Notes under the pieces: model-generated
Database searches by the model: none
What the model was told of the DNA's origin: nothing
Seen by the model: only the letters and a program-made list of their open reading frames with translations
Made by a program: the position numbers and the translations under genes
Assembly (NCBI GenBank): GCA_951812925.1
Contig: OX638370.1
Coordinates: 118,558,897-118,622,896, forward strand
DNA: 64,000 bases
Source: Calliopum simillimum
Taxonomy: Eukaryota > Arthropoda > Insecta > Diptera > Lauxaniidae
Reading direction: 5' to 3'
In this document: in pieces, positions 34,661-45,743 of the stretch
How the letters are laid out: each line of letters opens with the position of its first letter
Position numbering within the stretch: the first letter of the stretch is position 1

Positions 34661-37600
34661 CAAAAGACTAAGGTGCCAAAGAACTTTCCTTCACTTATGC
34701 CTGTCTCGAGTTGGACGAAGCCTTACTTTTGTAGCATCAAGCGAAAAGGATCATGGTTTATTTATTTTTTAAAAATTTAAAAAAAAAAAATTTCTTTCAG
34801 TGTAAGTTTATTTGAGTGTCTATTTGTATTTGTTTATTTGGCTCACATACGCCCCTACGTGTGTTTATTGGTGTGTGTTTAGTGTCATATGTCTATGTGT
34901 GAGTAAAAAGCTTTTTGTCACTGTAAATCCTTTTTTGCTACATAATACGTACGTACCGATTTTCTTCCTGTTGCTTCTGCTAAACTATAATACACACACA
35001 CACATTCACCTATAAAAATATACACATACGCTTAGAGCATTGCTTTGTCTACATTGCTGTAGGTCGCATAAGTTGGCAGTAGAAGCGGAAAGGTGTACAA
35101 ACCCGACAACAACAGCAGCAGCAAGCAGCAGGTTGCTCTCACATCATCTCTACATACACACATACATTCGAGTAAATCCCTCGAGTACGACTTAAAATTT
35201 TGTGCAAATCTCGTCGCATATGGGTTTGTATAACGCTTAACACTTAAGTCCTAAGCTCTACAGCTGCAACTTGTCCCCTCTCAACTTTACTATAACGCTC
35301 CCGCACCACCGCCCCACGATTGCTGTGCTCTCTCATCAACGAGTTGTCAGCTCGTCAAACGTTTTTGGTTCATTCGTTCGTTGTTCATTCATCGGAGTTT
35401 TGTTCGTTCACAATTCCATTTTCGTCGTCGTCATTCATCCATCTATCGGTTAGATCTCTGCTACCATATTTTATACTTGTATTCCTTTGCATGCGTTGCT
35501 TGCCCTATTTATAACTGTGCTACCCCACGCCTCACACTCCACACGCAGCATCGTAATCGTGGGTGTTTGAGGTGTTGGCATTAGGCGCCATTGAGGACAT
35601 TTAGAGGCTTTAGGAAATGAAAAACTACTTATACCAGTTCGATTTGATTTTATACCGTATGAAAGCAGTGGCGTTTATTACTAATAAAAGTTTTATGCAG
35701 AGAGATTAGAAGGTTAAAGCTTATTCTTAAAAGGTCTAGCTTACATTTCCAGAGATTTTGAAAATTAACATTACCAAACGAATCATAGATTAGGAATATT
35801 AATGACCAGTTGCAGAATGCAAAAATGGCTGTCAAAGTTCAAATTGAACAAAAGTTTGTTTGATTCTACCTATCCCTCTGGCCCTCATTGGCTTCAAAAA
35901 TTGTCGTATAGCAAGTTTCTTTATTGGAAGAAGTATATTTTAAATGTAAGATCTTTCAAACATTCCGTTTTTCACTTTGACTAACTTGCTAACTTCGCAG
36001 TGCAACAAATCGAGGAACATATAATCAGAATGATTCGGAATCTGTCTGCCGTCTTTGCTTATCGGGTCTGCGATCGCAGCCAGTGGGATACCTTATCCCT
36101 TTTTTGGAGTGAAATTGAAGTGCTCAAAAGCCTATTAAAGTCAATTTCCATTTTTTTGACGATTCAGCATTAAAAAATACATTAGAATTGACTATTTTTG
36201 TTTCTATATATTGATCATTATTTTTTTGCATGCAAAAATTAAATTTTTTCATAGAAACACAAAAAATTAAGTAAAAACGCAATATCTCGTAAACGATATT
36301 TGATAGGGTTTTTCAGTTTACGGGTTTTTAGGCTATGGACAAGCAGTAAAATTTTTTTCTTGGTTTTAGTATAGAGCCCTGTGCTAAAAAATGGTTTTTT
36401 CGGCCCTGGTTTGAAAAAGTGCCGTTCACTTTGAAGAAAGAGCTATATATGTTTGAGTCTTGAGTCATTCTACACATTTCCTTGAAAAAACATTATGGGT
36501 GCAAGCACTTTTTATTTAACACACGTGGGGAGAGGTGTGCTCTATAACCCTTTTAGGTTATTTTTTAAACCTATTTTTGAGAAATTAGCCAAAATAAATA
36601 AACGGTTCAGAAAACTATCAAGGACTGTTCAAGAAAAATGTTCTATATAGAAAAATAATAACGGTTATTAAAGACGTCAACCATATAAGATGTACCGATT
36701 TTAAGATAAATGGTTCCAAATCTAAAACTTTTCTTATCTATTCATAGTTTTGCATTTGGAATTCTTAAAATCTTTATCTCTTATAGTTGGCAACTTCAAT
36801 TACCCTTATTATTTTTCTATGAGCGACATTTTTCTCAAATGATTCTTGACAGTTTTCTGGACCGTCTACATGCTATGGCCGAATTCTTAAAAACGGATTT
36901 CTTAATTGCAACAAAAAAAATAATTTGGGGGGCTCAGAGAAAATAGTCATTTGAGAAAAAAAATCAATCGTGATTTATTGCATCCAACTTCCTCTTAATC
37001 TTTAAGAATGTGGGAATTGATTTCAACAGATTTTTGGGCATATCAAATTTACTCTGAAAAGCAATCTCAGACCTAATGAGAAAAAACAATTGTTGCTCTT
37101 AATTCAAAAAAAAAATAAATAAATCATATCAAAAACAAAATTCTCAAAACAACACTGTGTCATTTTAACAGCGACACAACACTAACAAATATTAAATCAA
37201 ATAACTGCAATTTTGATCCTCGAACTCGTCTATCGAGCAATCCGTTTATTCGTCCGTCTGTCTGTCGTTTATTCATTCAGCCATCTGTCTGTCTGCTTGC
37301 TTGTCTGTCTGTCTGACTATAGTACTTTTATTGAACAGTGAGGATTGCAGCAACAACAACAAAAACAAAAACAACAACAACAAGAACAGTAGCACCAACA
37401 AAATGTTCAATACCAAACAAAAGCTCAACATTGAGTTGATCCACAAACGTGTCGTCTGGCAGAGCGCAGTGCTTTCTGTATGAATCCTGCTTATGTTGTT
37501 GGCATCAATCCACCTCCATCTTTATCCGTACCCCACCCAACCATCTGCCTCCCAAATGCTCGCTCTGCTGTTGACTATTTTTAACCCAGAGCATGGAATT

Positions 37601-37984
37601 TTGAATCGAATGTGTTACGAGATAAACATTGTTGCGTAGCACCTCATTCAGAGGCTTATTCCAATGTTATAAACACTGCTAGATATACGTACATACGTAT
37701 TGACACATTTACATATGAACAGTGATACACGGAGAAAAAAGCTAGAAAACTACATATCGTGCCGTGTTTCCATGTGAGGATATTCGAGGTCAAAGGTCAA
37801 AAAAAGTTTTTTCCAAATGTCTCGTTTACGCTTTTGTAGCAATTTTCTAGCTCTTAAAATTTCCTATAAAAAACATTTGCAAGGTTTCCACATACGTATT
37901 ATAGTTAAGAAGATATCCTAAAACAAACTTAGCCTAGCTCGCATTTCCATAGCAGGGTACCCTCCGGCCTGTGAGTCACAGGCT
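34661..37984. other. noncoding DNA, no gene seen
   Basis: There are scattered simple repeats: CA near 34994-35003, TCTGTC at 37256-37316 and AAC/AAAAC near 37347-37384. The short frames (for example 35802-35984 and 36710-36946 on plus) have no domain, splice or codon support. Confidence 0.5.
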
Positions 37985-38479
37985 GTGGCCATTTATTTAA
38001 AAGCGTCTGTCGTTAAAAAATCAGAAGGCGAAGCGGCAGACACGATGAAATTACTAAATATAGTAATAGTTATTTTTTGCATAAATATTGAAATGATAGA
38101 CATGGGATCTATTACTCCTTATGATGTTTCCTTCACAAAAAACGTAGTCTGTCTGAAAAATAAATCATATAATTTTTTTATATCATAAAAATTGAGAAAA
38201 AAAATTAATAAATCGAAAGTATAGCGCGAAAAATTTCTGTCGCTCGCACTTATCTTATTTTTCAAGCTTACCCCATTTTTTAAAATAGTTGGCAGACACG
38301 ATGTTATTACATTCCATAGAAATTTATTTTTACATTTTTGAAGAGCCGCCATTTTAAAAATCAGCAATAACAAATTGGCAGACGTGGCGTATATTGATTG
38401 ATTTACTACAATCTACATATTTCTAATCTTCTGCCGAACGATGTTATTAGAAAATTTTTTCTGCCATCAGCTCCCTAAC
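37985..38479 (-). mobile_element. iterated-motif repeat, copy 2 (minus orientation)
   Basis: This is the reverse-complement partner of 31284-31808. On the minus strand it starts GTTAGGGAGCTGATGGCAGA and contains TAATAACATCGTGTCTGCCA (38285-38304) plus further variants at about 38036, 38371 and 38433. The two copies face opposite ways about 6.2 kb apart. No transposase is seen. Confidence 0.75.
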
Positions 38480-40230
38480 TATGAGTATAATATCAGGGTC
38501 CATACAATTGCTCTAATGTGTTCCATATTTTAAGTACGCAATCATAAGGAGTTTGCTCAGTAAATGCTTTCCTTAGGATTTTAGAGCTCTGTCTCTATCT
38601 CTTCAAAACTCAAAAACCTTAAAAAAACATTTCTTACAGTGTAACTATTCAAACTGATATGCATATATAAATGACAACAACAAACGAAACAAAATGAAAC
38701 CAAACGAAACGGATGTCGATGGTGTTGTTGTTTTTGTTAAGGAAATCCTTAGCATATGCTGAGTGCTTGGGTGTGGGTAAAATGAGGTGGGAGGCTTCTG
38801 GAGCAGTTGGCAATATGTGGGTGGGTAGCTTTTTGTGTTAATTTTTGTGAAAATCCTCTATTTGATCAGCATCATCAATAGTGTATGTTATGCATTTGTA
38901 TATGTGTGAGTGTGAGCAAATATTTCAATGCACAAATGTTAGTGTGTCTATGTACCTACTGGGTAAATGTGTTTATTTGAAGGTTGCTTTTTGGATAGAA
39001 ATTTATACGAGAAGAGGATTAAAGATTTTGAAGCTTTCTCTAAACATTTATAACAAATACTATAACAAAAGCAATTGCAACAGCAACAGCAATAGCAATA
39101 ATACTACAACTCATAGTACAAAATTTCCCACTAAACAAATGTACAAACATACGTACTTACTTATATGGACATATGTATAGTACATACGCAGGGACACAAT
39201 ATGAAAATTCACATGCTTAAATACGTTGCACTGCTGCCAATCTACATATATCTGCTCTGTTGGTGCTGCTGTGTTAATAATAATAATAGCAATAACAACA
39301 ACACTAACAACATGTTGATGACAACATTTTCCAGAATCTCTGCAATGTTTCAATTTAAATACGAAAACGTAACAGATATAAAATCGAAACAACAAAAACA
39401 AATTTTTATTTTTTATTTTTCAAGTTGAAAAAGAGAAATTTTAGAATAACTGATGGGGACGGGGTGGGTTTTGAGGGAGGCTCCGAAGTATGTGAAGGAA
39501 ATCTGTTAGGGGATTTTCATAACATGTAAAGCGATAAAATTGCGATTATTGCTTAAAATTGCAAATCCCTTTTTTTATGGACTTTTTCGGCAATATGGGA
39601 AGCTATTAATGCATTGCTGAGATTTTTAGTAGAAACACAAAATACTTCATCTATAGGGCGGCAAAAAGTTTTAAATTTCTAAAGATAAAAATCTAAAAAT
39701 AAACAAAAATTAAATTAAATTAAATTATTAAAATTAATACATTGATTTTGTGCAAGTGCGAGCTCATTGAAAAAATAAAAATATGACTTACTTCTGCATC
39801 TGAATAATTTTAACGTAAGACTTACAATATTTTAATAATTGGATATATCTGTAAGTGAATAAAAATTTGTACCCAATATGAACGAAGTAGTATCGTTTGT
39901 TTCAACGTCTTTTCCAAATGGTAAATCTAAAGGATTTCTTTTTTTCTTATTTTTGAGCTTAAGTTTTTGAGGCAATACAGATCATGGCGAAAGGCGCGAA
40001 CGAATTTTAATTAATATTATTGGCAAATGTTTTGTTTGTATTTGAAATAGATAGTATTATAAACTTTCAATTTCAATCTCGGTGTGGCTTATTTCACAAA
40101 AATTTCCATACTGTAAGAATCTCAAAATGTAGATTGAGGCTTTTTAGCAAAAGAAAAAACTATTGAAATTATAAACTATCCATAGTTTCGCTAGAATTCA
40201 AAGATATGTAAATGTTTCCCCATATCATTT
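38480..40230. other. intron sequence 3' of the coding exon
   Basis: This lies immediately downstream of the exon on the minus strand. It holds a CAACAGCAATAG-type patch at 39072-39108 and a TAAAT pentamer repeat at 39708-39731. No further exon was recognised. Confidence 0.55.
39708..39731. repeat. (AAATT)n microsatellite
   Basis: Four near-perfect TAAAT units. Confidence 0.7.
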
Positions 40231-40238
40231 CACTTACC
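40231..40238 (-). other. 5' splice site (donor) of the coding exon
   Basis: On the minus strand the sequence reads AATG|GTAAGTG, a near-perfect U1 match. The reading frame meets TGA within the donor region, consistent with the exon being spliced here in phase 1. Confidence 0.85.
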
Positions 40239-40612
40239 ATTAACTTTCGCAACATCAAAATCGCGACGCGATTCCAATGGCGATGGTAGCACACGTTCAT
40301 TTTGTGTTTGTTGCTGTCCAGCAGCTGCAATGCTAGCGGCAGCATTTAATGCCGATGGCGGTAGACAGCTTATGCTACCGACACTGGGTCCAATACCCAG
40401 CCCGCTGACAGCGTCAATGCGTTCGTTTAACTTTGGTGTTGCTGCCAGTGATGGATTCTGACTAGATGCTGTCGATGATAGATTTCGTTCTTCTGTGGGT
40501 ACCGGTGATGTTTCCAATGAATGTCGCCCACTCACGCTACCGCCGCCAATGCCACTTGTTGCATATCGTGGACTACGTGCCTCATCCTGTGATATGGCCT
40601 GTTGTTGTAGCA

Positions 40613-40646
<34 letters not shown>

Positions 40647-41099
40647 CTGCATTTGTAATTGTGACTGTTGCTGACTTAGACTGAGTGCAAGACTATGACT
40701 ATGACTGTGTTGTTGTTGTTGCTGCTGCTGCTGTTGTTGTTGTTGTTGTTGTTGCTGCTGCTGCTGGTGTTCACGCTGCAATTGTGCAAATTTTTCATGT
40801 GTGACGCCCTGTAGGGAGCAGCGTCGTTGTAATGACGATGATGTTGTTGTATTGGTATTGCAATCATCGGTGGTGTTAACACCAACAGCAGCAGCAGCAG
40901 CAGCACCAGCGATGATGGCTGTTGCTATATTGGAGGAACTCTGGTTGCTTTGTGTACTTGCATTGGGATTGTGCGGCGGTGATAGAGAATGTTCTTTCTT
41001 AACAGCGATATCAGCAAGTGCAGCTGCAGCTGTTGGTGATTTGATGGCAGCCGCTAGGGCAGCGCCGGGGCCACCACGTGTGAGTGCTAACGCTTGTGT
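40238..41099 (-). CDS. internal coding exon of an unidentified Gln/Ala-rich nuclear-type protein
   Basis: The open frame is bounded on the minus strand by a polypyrimidine tract ending ttttttacag before 41099 and by a consensus donor G|GTAAGTG at 40238/40237. The exon is 862 nt, starts at a codon boundary (TQALALTRGG) and ends one base into a codon after DVAKVN. The frame stops at TGA just inside the intron, so splicing is required. Upstream translation beginning MLLNKN is intron. About 287 residues are encoded: an Ala-rich N-terminal part (GPGAALAAAIKSP), a basic/Ser-Pro stretch (VKKEHSLSPPHNPN), a poly-Ala patch near residues 78-86, RRCSLQGVTHEKFAQLQREH, 19 Gln at about 112-130 (40710-40766), a His-Ser stretch, 12 Gln at about 151-162 (40614-40649), then Ser/Gly-rich sequence with SPR, TSP and PSP motifs. 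No folded domain is visible. This composition is typical of activation or repression regions in fly transcription factors and cofactors; that role is inference. The gene was not recognised. Confidence 0.88.
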
Positions 41100-41131
41100 C
41101 TGTAAAAAACAAAAAAAAAACAAAATTTTAT
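41100..41131 (-). other. 3' splice site and polypyrimidine tract of the coding exon
   Basis: Read on the minus strand, a long T-rich run leads to ttttttacag directly before the coding frame. It is a strong acceptor and fixes the exon start at 41099. Confidence 0.85.
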
Positions 41132-41465
41132 ATTTTGTGCGAGAAATAAGGGTGATAAGAAAAGTTTTATTCTTATTTAGTAACATCTTAGTTTCTCAAC
41201 AAGATTGATAACACACAAACAATTGGATGGACAAAAATTGGACAGCAAAAAGTCCATTTCTATAATTTCTATAACTGGTCGTACTATTAAATCAATAGGA
41301 TATACTATGAAATCAATGGGACGTACCATTAAAGTTAACGTTTTTGATTTTTGATAGAAAATGCTGTTAAATGAATAGTAAAATGATGCTTCTTTTAATG
41401 GTACAAACACAAAATGTTCAATTGAAAAAAATTTTTTTCGAGATATATCAGATTATTAATAAATA

Positions 41466-41755
41466 CACAGGCCCACAAAAAAAAAAAAAAAGTACCATGC
41501 GCGACAGATCAGACCACCTGAACTTTATGTTTTCGGGGTCGCTGAATCCGAATATGGTGCCAGAATAGCGAAGTTGGTTCGGGTTTTTTCAGAAATCAAA
41601 AAAATGCTGAAAATTAGAGATTTTTCCTGGTTTCTGAAAAAACGCGAACCAACTTCGCTAACCTGGCACCATATTCGAATTCAGCGACCCCGAAAACATA
41701 AAGTTCAGTTGGTCTGATCTTTCGCGCAGGGTAATTTTTTTTTTGTGGGCCTGTG
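41466..41755. mobile_element. 290-bp palindromic MITE, termini CACAGGCCCACAAAAA
   Basis: CACAGGCCCACAAAAAAA at 41466 and the inverse ending GTGGGCCTGTG at 41755 bound a near-complete hairpin. The arms GGTCGCTGAATCCGAATATG, GTGCCAG.ATAGCGAAGTTGG and TTTTTTCAGAAA recur inverted on the other side of a ~30-bp centre near 41605. Both flanks are AT-rich with TA next to or one base from the ends, so a TA target is possible but not certain. Non-coding. It lies ~370 bp upstream of the coding exon on the gene's strand. Confidence 0.9.
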
Positions 41756-41789
41756 ATATTATTACATACGTTAAACTGCTTCGATCTGT

Positions 41790-42477
41790 ATGAAGCAAAA
41801 ACTAGTAAAGGTGTAACTTTTGGCCTGGCCAAAAAATAAATACCCTACACTGCAGTATTTTGAAAATTTTGTTTATATGGGAGGTGCCACGCCCCCTTGT
41901 CCGATTTCACCAAATTTTTGCTGAGAGCTTTCATTTACAATTCTTAGTGTCTGAGTCAAATTTGGTTCGAATATCTCAAAAACCGCTTTCAGTATAGCGT
42001 TTTGAAGCTTTTGCTTATATGGGAGGTGCCACGCCCTCTTGCCCGAATTCGCTCAATTTTTTCTCAGAGCTTGCGCTTATAATTCGTAGTACCTGTGTGT
42101 ATTTTGGTTGCATTGTCGTGAAAAATTCTCCTAAAATTGCATTTTGAATATATTTTTTGTATGGGCGGTAGAGGTGTCCGTTGACCGATTTCACTCATTT
42201 TCAATCCCCCGAGCTAGCTTTGACGACGGAGGCAGTATACCAAATTTGATTGAAGTATCTTGCTCAGTTTTCCCAAAAAGTGTATTTCAACACACAGCCA
42301 GCCAGCCACCCAGCCTTCCAGCCAGCCTGCCAGCCAGACAGACGGACATGGCTATATCGACTCAGGAGGTGACGCTGATCAAGAATATATATACTTTTCT
42401 ATACCTGCCACGCCTCCTTCTCTGCGTTACAAACGGAAGTACAAAGTGAATATACCCTGGGTGTAGGGTATAAAAAG
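41790..42477 (+). mobile_element. dispersed fly repeat, copy 2
   Basis: This is the fuller partner of 29100-29720: CTTTTGGCCTGGCCAAAAAA, TATGGGAGGTGCCACGCCC twice (about 41876 and 42018), TTGTATGGGCGGTAGAGGTG, a CAGC-rich tract (42297-42343), GACGGACATGGCTATATCGA, CTCAGGAGGTGACGCTGATC, CCTTCTCTGCGTTACAAACG, TACCCTGGGTGTAGGGTATA. The internal GGGAGGTGCCACGCCC block is itself duplicated. The class is not assigned. Confidence 0.8.
42297..42343. repeat. (CAGC)n-rich simple repeat
   Basis: Imperfect CAGC/CAGA tetramers inside the dispersed repeat, absent from the copy at 29.5 kb. They may be a local expansion. Confidence 0.75.
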
Positions 42478-42639
42478 TCATTCCCACACAATCTGAAAAG
42501 TAAGAAGTGCTCTTTAAAACGATATCTGTATATTTTTTTTTCTTCGTTGCAAAAAAAAAAAACATGAGGAGCACTTTTGATTCTCCGGAAGGCCCATTTT
42601 GACAGAAAAAAAAAACATGTTTTTTGCTCATAACTTATT

Positions 42640-43110
42640 TTACTAACGGCTACCCAAATTTGTTTGAAGAATAAAGATTATAATCATACAAAAATTTTGG
42701 TGTTAAAAACTTATACTTTTTGTAGTGAGTATATTCGATTCCAAAAATCTAATTTTTTACGTTTTTCAACAACGGTCGGAAAAAGGATTTTAAAAAAACA
42801 CGCAGTTATCTTACGAAAAAAGAGTCTTCAGCACAAAATGCTTAGAATTGTCCAAAAGATATGTGTGAACTTTTTCCAAAATTTTATGAGACATATCTTC
42901 AAAAATTGGTCAAAAAAAAAAAAAAATATGAAAAATTCACACGTATTTTCTGGACGATTCTATGCATTTTTTGCAAAATTTTAAGCAAAATGCGTTCTTT
43001 CGATTGCATAATTGAAAAACGTTAAAAGATCGATTTTTCGAACCAAATATTAACTTTGTTACAAAAAAATATATGGTTTGAATATGGAATGAATCTAAAT
43101 TTCAACCCTA
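42640..43110. mobile_element. foldback element, relative of 27782-28166
   Basis: The central pair ATGCTTAGAATTGTCCAAAA and TTCTGGACGATTCTATGCAT, and the neighbouring GTGTGAACTTTTT / TTCACACGT, match the same central pair at 27.9-28.05 kb. Outer arms TTTTTTACGTTTTTCAACA and TTGAAAAACGTTAAAAG, plus CCAAAAATC / GATTTTTCG, also mirror each other. Limits are approximate. Confidence 0.65.
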
Positions 43111-44319
43111 TCTAACCTACATACTTCCATCTATTGTGAAGTCTATAAAATAAAAAATAAAAAAACCCAATACTGACCGATTGGGCGCCAGGCCAATGAC
43201 TAAATTATTTCAAGCGACAAAAATTTCCACTATCTGCTGCTGCTTAAGTGACAAACGAACGAACGAACGAATATTTCATATATTCCAAACAATTAAACAA
43301 AAAGATAAATATTTGAACCACTAAACGAACTCTTTAACAAGACAAATAAATAATGAAAAGACTTAAAAAATATTCATAATAAAATGAAAAAATTTAAGGA
43401 AAAAAATTTCACCATGACTGAGAAAAAAAAGAATCCAACATATACATACTTCAAAAACAAAATTACTTAGATGCCAATATATCATATACAGTATGTATGA
43501 ACATACGAACGAGCATTGTAAAAATCTCGATCAAAACGAAATCTCTTTAATAGCTTTACAGTATAAAAACCATAAAAGATCAAAAATTTCAACTGTCATT
43601 GGGCTACCGAATTAAAGAGCCTTAATATATTTAATAACCCAAATTTTGTTCAGCTTTTTCTGCTTTATTAATTTTATTATGTTTTCTTCTATTAGTTTTA
43701 TTGTTATTATTATTGTTATTATTGATACAGAAAAAAAAACACATTTATGGTTGCTTATGACTTTAATACCACGCATTGATTTGATTTGATTTGTTTTTTT
43801 GATTCCCATTGATTTCTGATTTTTGTTGATTTCTTTGGTGAGGGTTTTATGTCTCAACTGCAGATCGTTGCTGATCATGTTTTACTTTCTTTCGGTTTTT
43901 GTTTGCCTTCTTCTAAGCCGTTTTGCTTCTGTTTGCCATTTGATTTTATTAAAAATCAACGTCTTTAATTTGTTCTTCAGTCAAATATGAAATCAGAAGA
44001 CAAAGTCGCGTTTATGAGATCTTGTTTCTGTGTGTGGACAATTTGTCAATTGATCAGTGTGTTGAATGCGTTAAATTCTTTAAATAATAATTTTTTTTAT
44101 TAAATACACAAATAAAGTTTCTACGCTTTCTAGTAAAATACTTAGCTGCCATAGTTAACTACAACGTCTTATGGTCTTGTCTTTGCGACAGATTCGTTGT
44201 ATTCAATTGATATGATTTTGGATTGTCCTCGCCTTGGAGCATTTGCTCGATCGCATGATCTTTGAGGTCATTTTATTGGGTATTTTGCATTGTTTTGGAG
44301 CAATTTGTTGACGTATTAA
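43111..44319. other. intron/intergenic DNA, no gene seen
   Basis: The stretch is AT-rich, with GAAC tetramers at 43257-43271 (ACGAACGAACGAACGA) and ATT-rich repeats at 43675-43722. No gene. Confidence 0.5.
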
Positions 44320-45461
44320 ACTCTTTTGTTTATATGAAAACCCTATGTAACGCTGTTTTGCAAAATATACCCAAACGATTTTAAAAAACATTTTACGTGT
44401 ACTAAGGAGCAAAATTGCATGTTTTTTTTTTGTTAATTTTAATAAGATGAACCATTTTTTTTAGTATGAAGTTGTTGAAAATAAAAATTAATGTTTGCAT
44501 AAAAATTATCAATAGCATTTGCGTCGCTACAGCTTATGTTGCTTCTTGAGTTATGTGTTTTTGTTGTCTTTTCCGTCTCTTTCAGTTATTGTTTTTTTTT
44601 TATTCTTGAAGAAAAAATATAGAATTTGATGTTGTGTTGTTGATGAGAGCAAAAATGAGAGTGATTTTAATAGTGATTGGCATCAATATTTTCAATATTT
44701 TTCGATATTTTTGGACTTTTAGCGATGTTTTTCAATATTTTTCAATACTTTTGAACTTTTACCGATATATTGGATGTTTTGATCTATTTAATTTACCATA
44801 TTCCTTCTATGTTTTCCAATACTTTTGGGCTTTTGCTGATATTGAGGATGTTTCTCGATACACATGGACATTGACCCATTTCTTCGATGTATGTATTTCA
44901 ATATTTTTCACAACTTTTGGACTTTTTTCGATATATCGATAGGTCCAACATATATGTTGGTAACTCGAAAATCGTAGTTTTCAGTTATGATAACTATTGT
45001 ACCTTTTTTTCGCTAAAATGTGCTGATGTGGTTTCTTAAAAAATAGCTCCCAGTCCTTCAAATTTCAAGCTATAGGTTCCAAAATTTTACACAAGATGGG
45101 GTCTAATGCACAGATTTCGAAAAACAATCCACCTTAAAAAGTTGATTTCTTGAGTTACTAACTTATACTTATTTAATCTTTTACCGATTTCTTCAATTGT
45201 ATTTCAGTATTTTTCGATACTATTGGAATTTTACCGGTATATTTTGATATTTTTGTACATTTGGACTTCCACCGAAGAAAGTTTTTAATATTTTTCGATA
45301 CATTTAAACTTTTGTCAATATGTAGGATGTGATAATTTCATGGAAATAAATAAAATGAAAAAAAAAAATATTGGAGCATCTGTTTGTGGCAAATTATTAG
45401 CTTCCTTAGTGCTTTCTTGCTTTTTATCAAAACCCGAGCAATGCCGGGTAAAACAGCTAGT
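44320..45461 (+). mobile_element. probable non-autonomous Helitron
   Basis: The right end reads CCCGAGCAATGCCGGG (short stem-loop, 45433-45448), then TAAAACAG, then CTAG at 45457-45460 followed by T. A small hairpin a few bases before CTRR with insertion before T is the textbook Helitron 3' end. The body contains blocks shared with 22640-23660 and iterated TTTTTCGATA.TTTTGGACTTT units (about 44690-44940 and again 45180-45330). No Rep/helicase coding is seen. The 5' end is estimated from the start of shared sequence. Confidence 0.65.
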
Positions 45462-45480
45462 TAGTTTCGATTAAATTTAT

Positions 45481-45743
45481 AATTGAATCTGTCATTTTTA
45501 AAAGGGGATATGTGACGAAATTAAAACTGATGGCAAATTTAAGAAAATCCGTCATAAGTTTGGTAAATCTTATTTTAGTATGATTTTTGCGATGGGGGTT
45601 AACTTACAATAATAGTAAGCAGCAATCTGCGTACTTGGAAAAAAGATAAACCAACCAGTGCCATCGCCACAACGGCAAAAAAGCAAAAGAATAATTCTCA
45701 GCCGAGCGACACATATCCCCTTTTAAAAATGACCGATTCAATT
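45481..45743. mobile_element. 263-bp MITE abutting the Helitron end
   Basis: AATTGAATCTGTCATTTTTA, continuing AAAGGGGATATGTG, at 45481-45514 is repeated inverted as CACATATCCCCTTTTAAAAA, TGACCGATTCAATT ending near 45743, giving terminal repeats of about 34 bp with one or two differences. Non-coding. Its class and target duplication are unresolved. Confidence 0.8.

Noticed and set aside
41100..41186. Met-initiated start of the minus-strand frame (MLLNKN...)
   Set aside because: This lies upstream of the acceptor and translates a T-rich polypyrimidine tract, so it is intron.
40801..41208. 135-residue plus-strand open frame over the coding exon
   Set aside because: It is the antisense shadow of the Ala/Gln-rich exon; the minus frame has matching splice sites and a sensible composition.
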